Shown here one piece after another: positions 1 through 7,131 of a stretch of DNA of 14,109 nt (position 1 is the stretch's first letter; every line of letters begins with the position of its first letter). The stretch comes from Archaeoglobi archaeon (GTDB lineage: Archaea; Halobacteriota; Archaeoglobi; Archaeoglobales; Archaeoglobaceae), in NCBI GenBank assembly GCA_004347865.1, contig QNUZ01000027.1:1-14109 (forward strand). The letters are read 5' to 3'. The notes beneath the pieces were generated by a model. That model had not been told where the DNA came from and searched no databases. It worked only from the letters and a program-made list of their open reading frames with translations. The position numbers and the translations under genes were made by a program.

Positions 1-903
1 CACGGGGAATGGTCTGAAAGTTCTTATCTTTATCAGGCCCACGTCATAACCCTTTTTCCGCAACTCCTCAACAACTTTCCTCAGAAGACCCACAATTGAC
101 CCCATGGATACAACGAAAACCCTCGAATCAGGGTAAACGACTTCCAAATGCTGGCCCCAGTCTCTCCCTGAAACTTCTGCCCATTCCCTGAAGACTTCGT
201 TCATCACAGCTTTAGCCCTTTCCATCGCATTCTGCATGGCTACCCTGAATTCCATGTAAATGTGCGGCGGTGCGTAGCAGCCGAATGCAAGGGGTTTTTT
301 TGTTGTAAGATAAGCAGCTGGCTGATATGGTGGCAGAAAGCTATCTACCAAGCTTTGATCGAGCAAGTCTATGGGCTCATAGGCATGAGTCAGCTTGTAC
401 CCGTCCATGCAGACCATGGTCGGCAGAAGCACCCTTCTGTCCTCGGCTATTCTATATGCCTGCGGAATCGCGTCATGGGCTTCTTGGTTGTTCTCCACGT
501 ATATCTGAATTATTCCTGCATCTCTCAGGGCCATGCTATCCTGCAAATCGTTCCATATGCTGAGAGGGGCGGAAACCGCACGATTCGTATTAACAATAAC
601 GATCGGCAGTCTCATTCCAGCGGCATTGAAGAGGACTTCGCTCATCAGAATAAGCCCTTGGCTGCACGTAGCTGTAAATGTTCTAGCCCCCGTTGCGGAT
701 GCGCCGACAAGTATGCTCGCAGCGGCGAATTCCGACTCTGCGGTTATATACCTGCATTTTTCTAGCTCCCCATTTGCGTACATCTCTGCAAGGTTTTCGA
801 CGATCTCGGTTTGAGGGGTTATCGGATAAGCGCAAATAACGTTTGGCCTGCAAAGCTTGACGGAATGAGCAACAGAGTAAAAGCCCCTTACGACCTTCAT
901 CAT
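1..903 (-). CDS. porA: 2-oxoacid (probably pyruvate):ferredoxin oxidoreductase alpha subunit, partial
   Basis: Alpha subunit of the oxygen-sensitive enzyme that converts a 2-oxoacid and CoA to acyl-CoA, CO2 and reduced ferredoxin in the cytoplasm. I translated it by hand: 301 codons are present and it runs off the left edge in frame, so roughly the last quarter of a usual ~390-aa subunit is missing. The family hallmark AYPITPQTE lies at residues 25-33. The N-terminal thiamine-binding-type domain follows, and the start of domain II is visible near residue 255 (VFVVSMGSIVGLLRKV). The start is one of two adjacent ATGs (903 or 900), preceded by GAGGTGG. It is the third gene of porG-porD-porA, 10 bp after porD; porB is expected next, outside the window. 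Pyruvate is inferred from the YPITPQT motif and gene order; another 2-oxoacid such as 2-oxoisovalerate cannot be excluded. Confidence 0.9.
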   Translation of the reverse strand, partial: MMKVVRGFYSVAHSVKLCRPNVICAYPITPQTEIVENLAEMYANGELEKCRYITAESEFAAASILVGASATGARTFTATCSQGLILMSEVLFNAAGMRLPIVIVNTNRAVSAPLSIWNDLQDSMALRDAGIIQIYVENNQEAHDAIPQAYRIAEDRRVLLPTMVCMDGYKLTHAYEPIDLLDQSLVDSFLPPYQPAAYLTTKKPLAFGCYAPPHIYMEFRVAMQNAMERAKAVMNEVFREWAEVSGRDWGQHLEVVYPDSRVFVVSMGSIVGLLRKVVEELRKKGYDVGLIKIRTFRPFPV

Positions 904-913
904 CCTAACCACC

Positions 914-1207
914 TCAGCAGACCTCCAGCCTGAAAAGTTCCTTGATCTCCATCTTTATCGCCTCATGAGGACAAACAGAAGCGCAGACTCCACATCCCTT
1001 GCAGTATCTGTGGTCAACAACCGCAAATTTCTCCTTATCTTGTTCTTTTACCTCTATGCAACCCTCAGGGCAGAACTGTTCACAGATCCTGCAGGCCGTG
1101 CACTTTTCCTTGTCAACATAAGCCCATTCTGTTCCCCAGTCTCCGGTTTTGAGATTTTCAGACTGTAATGGTTCTGAAATCGCCCCAAGGTTTATTTTTA
1201 GCTTCAT
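914..1207 (-). CDS. porD: 2-oxoacid:ferredoxin oxidoreductase delta subunit (2x[4Fe-4S] ferredoxin)
   Basis: A 97-aa ferredoxin-like subunit that carries electrons from the thiamine site to external ferredoxin. Two complete CxxCxxCxxxCP cluster motifs are present: Cys36, 39, 42, 46 and Cys69, 72, 75, 79. A ~30-residue N-terminal extension before the clusters (TGDWGTEWAYVD) is typical of PorD. I chose ATG 1207, which overlaps the porG stop in an ATGA and has AGGTGAT about 7 nt upstream. The in-frame GTG at 1213 would sit directly against that ribosome-binding site. Length and position between porG and porA fit the archaeal POR operon. Two adjacent clusters in a separate small subunit are the norm for four-subunit enzymes. 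Confidence 0.93.
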   Translation of the reverse strand: MKLKINLGAISEPLQSENLKTGDWGTEWAYVDKEKCTACRICEQFCPEGCIEVKEQDKEKFAVVDHRYCKGCGVCASVCPHEAIKMEIKELFRLEVC

Positions 1208-1761
1208 CTGCACATCACCTTCATTTGATTGTAAGCCTCTTCTATCAGCAGCTTGTTCTTTTCAGCAAGAGCTCCATTGAAAAGCTCCTCAGCCGTTTCC
1301 TTCAGTGTTTCGAGCTTTAAGATTCCCGTAGCTCCTGCAAATGCGCCAACCATGGCAGTATTTGTTATGGGTCTCCCGAGCATCTTTATTGCGAGCTTTG
1401 TGGCATTTATGGTTGCAACTCTTGCTCTCGTCTTAATCTCGGCCTTTAAATCTTCAGATGCTTTAGGATAATTCGCGATGAGCATGCCATCATCTTTCAA
1501 ACCCGAAGTGACATTTACAGTTTCAAAAACACTTGGATCCAACACCACAACATAGTCTGGCCTGTAGACCTCATCCCTTACAACTACAGGTTCGTCCGAA
1601 ATCCTTAGAAACGATGCCACTGGCGTCCCCCTCTTTTCAGCACCGAATGTTGGAAATGAAAGCGTGTAGTAACCTTCTTTGAATCCTGCTACCGCCAGGA
1701 AGTCCGCTGCAGTAACTACTCCTTGTCCACCCCGTCCATGGAACCTGACCTCAATTAACAT
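1204..1761 (-). CDS. porG: 2-oxoacid:ferredoxin oxidoreductase gamma subunit
   Basis: A 185-aa gamma subunit of the same oxidoreductase, involved in CoA binding and subunit contact in this family. The N-terminus MLIEVRFHGRGGQGVVTAA is the diagnostic GRGGQG motif. It is followed by TFGAEKRGTPVASFLRIS and DYVVVLDPSVF, both conserved in PorG. A longer reading starting at 1818 adds 19 residues (MFARAKLEKFF...) that do not look like the family and cover the promoter. ATG 1761 has TGAGGGAT about 9 nt upstream and an AT-rich TATA-like element at 1783-1792. First gene of the operon; its stop overlaps the porD start. Confidence 0.93.
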   Translation of the reverse strand: MLIEVRFHGRGGQGVVTAADFLAVAGFKEGYYTLSFPTFGAEKRGTPVASFLRISDEPVVVRDEVYRPDYVVVLDPSVFETVNVTSGLKDDGMLIANYPKASEDLKAEIKTRARVATINATKLAIKMLGRPITNTAMVGAFAGATGILKLETLKETAEELFNGALAEKNKLLIEEAYNQMKVMCR

Positions 1762-1782
1762 GTCCCAATCCCTCAGCTTCGG

Positions 1783-1792
1783 TTTAAAAAAT
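1783..1792 (-). promoter_or_regulatory. TATA box for the por operon
   Basis: On the minus strand this reads TTTTTTAAAC inside the longer AT-rich run at 1783-1797. Its centre is about 27 bp upstream of the porG ATG (1761), which predicts a transcription start at or a few bases before the start codon. Assigned by spacing and composition only. Confidence 0.45.
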
Positions 1793-1840
1793 TTTTCAAG
1801 TTTTGCCCGTGCAAACAAAATTTCTTACAATTTTCTATGC

Positions 1841-2247
1841 TTACCCTTGACATTTTTCACAAACTTTTCCCTTTCCCATGACCTTTTCCCCGCCCTGAAG
1901 GCCGAGGCTTTCAGTTGTAAAGTTCGCCATTTCCCAACTTTCAAGCCTGATCTCGGTCCCTGTCGCATGTGCCTCCTTTAGAGATTTTTCCAAACCAATA
2001 TAGAGGCTTTTTCTGTCATTCCTAAGCGCCAATTTGGGATATGACGCCATCAGTTCTGCTATTTCTATTGCCCTTTCAAGAGCTCCAGAACAAAAATCAC
2101 CTCCCGAACTGGGAATTATGCCGACGTAGAGTTCCAGATCTCCTCAAGCCTTTTGGCCATCTCGAGATTTATCGCAGCCCTCTTCTCGCTCCTGTTGAGC
2201 TACATGATCAAAACACGTCTCCTGCGAGTAGTGGTAACGCTTGTCAT
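1841..2247 (-). pseudogene. Degraded enoyl-CoA hydratase/isomerase (crotonase) gene
   Basis: Remnants of a crotonase-fold protein (acyl-CoA hydratase or isomerase), pieced together from two minus-strand frames. From ATG 2247 one frame gives a short N-terminus, a TAG stop at 2202-2200, then LNRSEKRAAINLEMAKRLEE, which matches the crotonase LNRPEKRNAI segment, and ends at TAA 2118-2116. The other frame picks up at about 2130 with LYVGIIPSSGGDFCSG, the oxyanion-hole strand (consensus ..GxGGxFCxGxDL). It then jumps straight to ALERAIEIAELMASYPKLAL and RNDRKSLY, which belong near the C-terminus. About 120 residues normally lying between are missing. The tail runs to TAA 1841. So there is one nonsense codon, one frameshift/deletion and one large deletion. 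A TATA-like element (2267-2274) still precedes the start. The remaining open frame (69 codons from 2050) is unlikely to be functional. Confidence 0.8.
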
Positions 2248-2266
2248 GAAGGAATTGCACTCGAGA

Positions 2267-2274
2267 GTTTAAAA
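2267..2274 (-). promoter_or_regulatory. Relic TATA box of the crotonase pseudogene
   Basis: The minus strand reads TTTTAAAC, centred about 24 bp upstream of the pseudogene ATG at 2247, the spacing of a leaderless archaeal promoter. The promoter seems to have outlived the reading frame. Confidence 0.35.
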
Positions 2275-2293
2275 TTCTAATCTGGGAATTTCA

Positions 2294-2330
2294 CTTCAGA
2301 AAGAATAGCTTAAAAAATGCCCTTCTGAAG
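2294..2330. repeat. Inverted repeat flanking the TATA box (CTTCAGAA / TTCTGAAG)
   Basis: Perfect 8-bp arms at 2294-2301 and 2323-2330 with a 21-bp spacer. The centre of symmetry (2312) falls on the TATA element at 2309-2317. The layout suits a regulator binding both sides of the promoter, but the arms are short enough to arise by chance. Confidence 0.35.
2309..2317 (+). promoter_or_regulatory. TATA box of the surface-protein gene
   Basis: CTTAAAAAA is centred about 26 bp upstream of ATG 2339. No convincing Shine-Dalgarno sequence precedes that ATG, so a leaderless transcript is likely. Confidence 0.45.
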
Positions 2331-2338
2331 AATTGGAT

Positions 2339-4105
2339 ATGAAATTCAAACTCACACTCATATTGCTCCTTCTAATCTTAGTCCCCGTTTTGGGGAAAAC
2401 AGAGGTATACATAAAGTTAGACAAGAAAGTCGTAGCTCCGGAAGATTTTCTGAGAATTAGCGTGAATGCATTCTGCGATGTTCCAAGCCCAATAGAAGTT
2501 CTCATTACAGGTTCAGGTGGCGGGCAGTGGCTTTACGAAAACGAGTTCGTGAAAAACTTCAGCGGTTCCTGGGATTTCCAGATCCCAGAGGACTGGGGGG
2601 ATGGAACCTACGTTGTCAAAGTCAATTTACTCGAAAATGGCACAACAGAAGAGTTTTTTGAGCAATTTAAAGTCCTAAAACCAAAAATAGTGAAAGTAGA
2701 ATTCCCAGAAGTACCTTATCAGGGCAGAACGCTCGTAAATGTTACCGTTGAGACACCCGAGGAGAAGGAGACAAGCCTTTCTTTCAAATTCATCGGGCTG
2801 AACTTCAGGTTAGCTTCAGGAGAGGAGTTCAAGGTTTACAATAATTCATCGAAGCTTAAATTGAACCTGAGGGAGAGATACGAGGAGACAAGAAACATGG
2901 ACTACACCTTAAAGCAAGGAGTTTATGCGATGGAAGTCATCCTGAAGTATCGTGGAAAAATACTCGACAGCAGAATCGTAACTGTTAACGTTGTCAGACC
3001 AAAGCTTTCCGTCAGCGTTTCGGAAGAGGTGGTTACTGGAGAACCGATAAGGATAAAGATCTCGACAAACAGGGTCAACGACAGCTATGATGGAGCATAC
3101 AACGGCATCGTTCTAACACTCGTCGGAGAAAACTACAAAGCTGTAAAGGTTGTCGAGCTCGATGAGAAAGGAGAGGCAAATGTCACGATGGAGACTCCCG
3201 GGCTGAGTGAGGGCGATTACAAGCTGTACATACGCGACACAATGCTCACCTACAATGACTATCCTCCAAAGGCTCTTGCCTATCTCTACTACGACCTCGA
3301 TCCGAAGGATCCAAAGGCCAAGGAACTACACGCGCAAGACGATATTGTTGTTGTGAAAGATATAAGGATCAAGAAGCCGCCTCAGCAAAAATCGAATTCT
3401 ATTGTCTTTTTTGAACCAACAGATCAGGTAGCAGAGCAAGGAGAGCTCGTGAACTACAGGATACTCCTGAGCTCCGCGGACACTGGGCTTAGTGGCTATG
3501 AACTGATTTTATACCTATCAAACAATTCAGTGGCAGAATTCCGAAGCGTTTATTTCCCTGAATGGGCCTATGAGACTTACAAGTTCGTCTCCAAGGATCA
3601 GATAAGGATAACCGCGCTCGATTTAAAGGGCTTCGTGGGAAAGAATGCGTCACGGATCGAGCTCGCAACAGTAACACTTAGGGCGCTTTTTGAGGGAATT
3701 GCGGAGATTAGCTTAAAGGTGAAGAGGATGGATTCAGACGACGGAATGCCGATAAATCCCTACGCATACAGCGCCTTCCTAATCGTAAATCCCGCGAGAG
3801 AAGAAAATAGGACAGAAGAATACAACGAGACTTTGCTGAAGAATGAGACCAATGTGAGCGTGAATTCGACTAAAGAAATCGAAATGCCTAAAGACAACCT
3901 TACCGAACTTTCCAAACTTCCTGAAACTCCTCCAACGCCGCAAATTTTAGATGGTGCTTCGGAGAAAGTAATGGAGAAGGGCGAAGAGGTTCCCAAAGGA
4001 AAAATGGTGCCAAAGCCGAGAGAGCTGGGTGTTGAGCCAAAAGATATTATTTTAATGGCCGGTGTTGGGGCCACGCTTGTACTGGTTCTCGGAAGGAAAA
4101 CCTGA
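2339..4105 (+). CDS. Exported, membrane-anchored cell-surface protein with cohesin-like domain
   Basis: A 588-aa protein of unknown exact role, predicted to sit outside the cytoplasmic membrane. Residues 1-20 form a Sec-type signal peptide (basic MKFK, then a Leu/Ile-rich core). Residues ~22-340 are a series of beta-rich segments that look like Ig-like or macroglobulin-type modules (for example VYIKLDKKVVAPEDFLRISV). Residues ~354-485 resemble a cohesin-type fold (EQGELVNYRILLSSADTGLSGYELILYLS, split here as EQGELVNYRILLSS and GLSGYELILYLS); a cohesin-like assignment is by pattern, not by search. Residues ~486-565 are a Thr/Asn/Pro-rich linker with several N-glycosylation sequons (NRT, NET, NVS, NST, NLT). 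A short hydrophobic helix (IILMAGVGATLVLVL) and GRKT end the protein, suggesting C-terminal anchoring. ATG 2339 is preferred to the in-frame TTG at 2333. Converges on the next gene with a 3-bp gap. Confidence 0.75.
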   Translation: MKFKLTLILLLLILVPVLGKTEVYIKLDKKVVAPEDFLRISVNAFCDVPSPIEVLITGSGGGQWLYENEFVKNFSGSWDFQIPEDWGDGTYVVKVNLLENGTTEEFFEQFKVLKPKIVKVEFPEVPYQGRTLVNVTVETPEEKETSLSFKFIGLNFRLASGEEFKVYNNSSKLKLNLRERYEETRNMDYTLKQGVYAMEVILKYRGKILDSRIVTVNVVRPKLSVSVSEEVVTGEPIRIKISTNRVNDSYDGAYNGIVLTLVGENYKAVKVVELDEKGEANVTMETPGLSEGDYKLYIRDTMLTYNDYPPKALAYLYYDLDPKDPKAKELHAQDDIVVVKDIRIKKPPQQKSNSIVFFEPTDQVAEQGELVNYRILLSSADTGLSGYELILYLSNNSVAEFRSVYFPEWAYETYKFVSKDQIRITALDLKGFVGKNASRIELATVTLRALFEGIAEISLKVKRMDSDDGMPINPYAYSAFLIVNPAREENRTEEYNETLLKNETNVSVNSTKEIEMPKDNLTELSKLPETPPTPQILDGASEKVMEKGEEVPKGKMVPKPRELGVEPKDIILMAGVGATLVLVLGRKT

Positions 4106-4108
4106 GCA

Positions 4109-5041
4109 TTATTTTGAAAAATTTAGGGGGTTAATTCTCTCCTCGATCTCGCGGTCGATAACGGATTCGGCAATATCCGAGGAATAGGCGAGTATCCTGT
4201 TCATACCATCGAATATCGTTTTCAGATGAATTATCTCCTCTTTGGAGTATCTTAATAGGTTCATTTGAAGGTTTAAGATGTTCTTATTCATCTCTATTGC
4301 TTTTTCTAAGGTTTCTTCTGCCATTTCTGTGTCCAGTCTGATGAAGCTAGTAACAGAGTTCTTAAAGATCTCGTAAACGTCTCTTAAAATCGACAACTCC
4401 TCGTAGTTTTTATTCAATTTCAGTAGGGCTTCCGTCATGATCTCGATGTGGTCAGCTATCCTTTCCACAATACGAGCAAAAGATCTAAAAAACTTTGAGT
4501 TTCCAGCAATTCTAATCACAAAAAGATAAAATCTGTCAACCTCGTTCTCTCTGAAGGTAATTGAGCTTGCAATTTTACGATCAGAGTTCTCTAAGGACAT
4601 TTTCATGAAATCAGATAGCATGCTAAGACAAATGTTGCTGAGTTTCTCTAGAATTTTTTCAACCTCGATTTCAGGTCTGATCAAGTGCATCATCAACTCC
4701 ATTTCCTCTCTTGTGTCTTCCATTATCTCCACCCCCACCAGCATGTCGGCTGCAAAGGCTACAGCTCTCCTCTGTTCGTCCGTATTTACCTTCAGCTTAA
4801 GAATGTCGTAATTTGCGAGATAGTACGCCACAATCCTCCTTACTGTTTTATCAAAGCTTAGATCCTGCAGGTCAACGTATGCGCTCTTTGTTGCTTTCCT
4901 TGCCAGAATGACCAACTTTCCGCTCAATTCCTCAATATGGACAAGATCCCCCTCCTTAAGCCCGTTTTTCTGGATCCAGGATTTGGGCAGGGTGAGGATA
5001 TAACTTCCTTTGCCGCTTTTGAATATCTTTCTTGATTCCAT
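4109..5041 (-). CDS. SpoVT/AbrB-PhoU fusion, phosphate uptake regulator
   Basis: A 310-aa protein. Residues 1-47 are a SpoVT/AbrB DNA-binding domain (KIFKSGKGSYILTLPKSWIQ, then GLKEGDLVHI). The remainder is PhoU-like helical bundle, with the paired motifs RENEVDRFYLFVIRIA (~167-182) and ARIVERIADHIEIM (~191-204), the latter close to the ERIGDH metal-binding signature of PhoU. Known archaeal relatives are annotated as phosphate uptake regulators. Here it diverges from pstSCAB-phoU, which supports a role in sensing phosphate status and controlling the pst promoter, possibly binding the shared upstream region; that is inference. The ATG has no Shine-Dalgarno sequence and a TATA element ~22 bp upstream, so translation is probably leaderless. 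It is a second PhoU-type protein besides the stand-alone one at 8694-9287. Confidence 0.85.
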   Translation of the reverse strand: MESRKIFKSGKGSYILTLPKSWIQKNGLKEGDLVHIEELSGKLVILARKATKSAYVDLQDLSFDKTVRRIVAYYLANYDILKLKVNTDEQRRAVAFAADMLVGVEIMEDTREEMELMMHLIRPEIEVEKILEKLSNICLSMLSDFMKMSLENSDRKIASSITFRENEVDRFYLFVIRIAGNSKFFRSFARIVERIADHIEIMTEALLKLNKNYEELSILRDVYEIFKNSVTSFIRLDTEMAEETLEKAIEMNKNILNLQMNLLRYSKEEIIHLKTIFDGMNRILAYSSDIAESVIDREIEERINPLNFSK

Positions 5042-5057
5042 GATGTGAATGGATGCA

Positions 5058-5067
5058 TAAATTTAAA
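5058..5067 (-). promoter_or_regulatory. TATA box of the AbrB-PhoU gene
   Basis: The minus strand reads TTTAAATTTA, about 22 bp upstream of ATG 5041. With no ribosome-binding site before the ATG, transcription probably begins at the start codon. Confidence 0.5.
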
Positions 5068-5069
5068 TG

Positions 5070-5095
5070 TTTGCTATATAGAGATATATACCAAA
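5070..5095. promoter_or_regulatory. Candidate operator: 26-bp inverted repeat in the pst divergent region
   Basis: Arms TTTGCTATATA (5070-5080) and TATATACCAAA (5085-5095) around a GAGA spacer. The right arm reverse-complemented is TTTGGTATATA, so 10 of 11 positions match. Weaker symmetry continues outward for a few bases. It lies between the two divergent TATA boxes (5058-5067 and 5115-5123), directly next to the leftward one, so a bound protein could affect both promoters. The AbrB-PhoU product is the obvious candidate binder, but this is inferred. Confidence 0.5.
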
Positions 5096-5114
5096 AATAT
5101 GTTATATGGATAAA

Positions 5115-5123
5115 AAATATAAA
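5115..5123 (+). promoter_or_regulatory. TATA box of the pst operon
   Basis: AAATATAAA, about 38 bp upstream of the pstS ATG at 5156, predicting a short leader of roughly 10-15 nt that contains the GTGAT ribosome-binding-like sequence at 5146-5150. Confidence 0.45.
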
Positions 5124-5155
5124 CTTGGTTTAGTGTATTGAGATTGTGATGTGGA

Positions 5156-6232
5156 ATGAAAAATCTAGTTGCAGTAGGTTTGATAGTGGCAATCGCCTGT
5201 TTGTTTCTTGGATGTTTGGCTCAGGAAAAGGCAGAAGTTCAGAAATCCGTAAAAATTTATGGAAGCGGTGCAAGCTTTCCAGCGCCACAGATAGAGAACT
5301 GGATACACGAGTTCAGCAAAGCAAATCCTAATATAGCAGTAGAATACGCAAGCAAGGGGTCAGGCGCGGGAATCAATGATTTTAAACAGAAACTCGTGCA
5401 TTTTGCCTGCTCCGATCCACCTGTAAAGGAGTCAGAATGGAGAGAACTTCAGAATATTGGCAAACCGATCCAGTTTCCAGTCGTAGTCGGGGCGGTTGTT
5501 GTTGTATACAGTGTTCCTATAGAAGACCTGAAACTCGATGGAACAACTCTTGCTAGGATCTTCATGGGCGAGGTGGAATACTGGGATGATGAAACAATCA
5601 GATCCCTCAATCCTGGCGTAAATCTGTCTCACGAGAAAATTTGGGTTGTTCACAGAAGCGATTCCAGCGGTACGACCGAGATATTCACAAGCTATCTCTC
5701 GCTGGTAAGCGATGAATTCGGGAAAAAGGTTGGAGCAGGAAAGCTGGTTGACTGGCCAGTAGACAAACTTGGCAGGGGTTTAGGTGGAAAAGGGAATGAA
5801 GGAGTTTCTGCTATCCTGAGGCAAACTCCCTACAGCATAGCTTATGTGGAACTAGCTTATGCAATTCGCGAGAAACTAAGAACCGCGAGAATAATGAATG
5901 CGGACGGATATTTTGTTAAGGCAGATGCAGAAACAATCGGTTCGGCAATAGCTGCAAGCAGTTCTTTAGTTCCAGACCCAAGGGAGGGGTACAGAGAAGA
6001 CGTAAAAATGTTTCTGAATGCTAAGGGGAAGGATTCGTATCCAATAGTTGCATTTAGTCACGTTCTGCTTTGGGAAAGCTACCCAACAAAGGAAGAAGCT
6101 GAAGCGATAAAGACGTTCTGGAAATGGGCACTTACCGAAGGAAGAAAGCACATGGTTGAAGGCTATGTTCCAATCCCGGAAAGCGTTGCCAGCATCGCAT
6201 TAAAGGCGATTGATGGTATAAGAGGTGGGTGA
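5156..6232 (+). CDS. pstS: Phosphate ABC transporter substrate-binding lipoprotein
   Basis: A 358-aa extracytoplasmic phosphate-binding protein that delivers phosphate to PstCA. The N-terminus is a lipoprotein-type signal (MKNLVAVGLIVAIACLFLGC) with Cys20 as the probable lipid-modified residue; the -3 position is Phe, a loose lipobox. Phosphate-binding motifs are clear: GSGASFPAPQ (~37-46), SKGSGAGI (~67-74), CSDPPV, and HRSDSSGTTEIF (~166-177). The ATG follows GTGATGTGGA. The stop overlaps the start of pstC (TGATG). First gene of pstS-pstC-pstA-pstB-phoU. Confidence 0.95.
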   Translation: MKNLVAVGLIVAIACLFLGCLAQEKAEVQKSVKIYGSGASFPAPQIENWIHEFSKANPNIAVEYASKGSGAGINDFKQKLVHFACSDPPVKESEWRELQNIGKPIQFPVVVGAVVVVYSVPIEDLKLDGTTLARIFMGEVEYWDDETIRSLNPGVNLSHEKIWVVHRSDSSGTTEIFTSYLSLVSDEFGKKVGAGKLVDWPVDKLGRGLGGKGNEGVSAILRQTPYSIAYVELAYAIREKLRTARIMNADGYFVKADAETIGSAIAASSSLVPDPREGYREDVKMFLNAKGKDSYPIVAFSHVLLWESYPTKEEAEAIKTFWKWALTEGRKHMVEGYVPIPESVASIALKAIDGIRGG

Positions 6233-7131
6233 TGGACAAATTCAAGATTTTTTTATTTCCCTTCGTTTCTGCAGTCTTTGGAGTCCTCATTCTAATGTTG
6301 GCTGTATTTGTATTGAACTCAGTATCCATCTTTCAGCGAGAGGGATTAGCAATCTACACAACGAACGTCTGGATAGCCTCCGAAAATCCTGAGGAGGAGT
6401 ACTACGGTATCTTGGCGGCAACTTACGGGACTTTATACACCTCTCTGATTGCCTTAATTATTGTTCTACCTATAGCAATAGGTTTCTCTGTATTCATCGT
6501 GGATTTCGTGCCAGAAAAGTTCAAGGAGGCGTTTATAATACCCACCGACATCATGGCAGGAATGCCCACAATTTTGTTTGGAATATGGGGTGTCTTCTAT
6601 CTTGTTCCGGCTATCTCTGGTTTCGCAGATTTTATGTATAAAAATTTCTCCTTCATCCCCCTCTTCTCTTACTACAATCCTACTGGATTCAGCTACCTTG
6701 CAGCTGGCATGTTGCTATCGATCATGGTTCTTCCATTTGCAAGTTCTCTGATTAGGGAGGCTTACAGGGCGGTTCCCGAAGTTTACAGAGAGGCTGCTCT
6801 CTCACTTGGACTGACGAGGTTCGAGGTTGCAAGGATCCTTCTCGGCTACATAAAGCCATCTATACTCGCCTCAACGCTCCTTGCCTTTGGCAGAGCTGTT
6901 GGCGAAACAGTTGCGGTCAGTCTTGTGATCGGCAATGCCTTTAACATAAACCCGAGCCTCTTTGCTCCGGGATACACAATTTCATCCCTTCTCGCCAATC
7001 AGTTCGGGAATGCCTTTGTTTACGAATACATGCCCTCAGCCCTGTTTTCTGCAGGTTTAGCCCTGTTTGCAATTGGTTTAGTCGTCAACGTAGCAGGACT
7101 GATCGTTTTGAGGAGGTGGACCCATGTATAG
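6232..7131 (+). CDS. pstC: Phosphate ABC transporter permease PstC
   Basis: A 299-aa membrane permease, half of the phosphate channel. About six hydrophobic segments are visible, beginning with residues ~5-29. The cytoplasmic EAA-type loop that contacts the ATPase is EAYRAVPEVYREAALSLGLT (~180-199). The following LAFGRAVGETVAVSLVIGNA is the conserved PstC/PstA region with Arg and Glu in the membrane. ATG 6232 overlaps the pstS stop and is preceded by GAGGTGG; the in-frame GTG at 6229 is less likely. Overlaps pstA by 8 bp. Confidence 0.95.
   Translation: MDKFKIFLFPFVSAVFGVLILMLAVFVLNSVSIFQREGLAIYTTNVWIASENPEEEYYGILAATYGTLYTSLIALIIVLPIAIGFSVFIVDFVPEKFKEAFIIPTDIMAGMPTILFGIWGVFYLVPAISGFADFMYKNFSFIPLFSYYNPTGFSYLAAGMLLSIMVLPFASSLIREAYRAVPEVYREAALSLGLTRFEVARILLGYIKPSILASTLLAFGRAVGETVAVSLVIGNAFNINPSLFAPGYTISSLLANQFGNAFVYEYMPSALFSAGLALFAIGLVVNVAGLIVLRRWTHV

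Noticed and set aside
262..814. Plus-strand open frames of 78-167 aa
   Set aside because: They lie antisense to porA, which translates into a continuous, highly recognisable protein.
1762..1818. 19-residue N-terminal extension of porG
   Set aside because: It covers the TATA element and lacks family similarity; ATG 1761 has its own ribosome-binding site.
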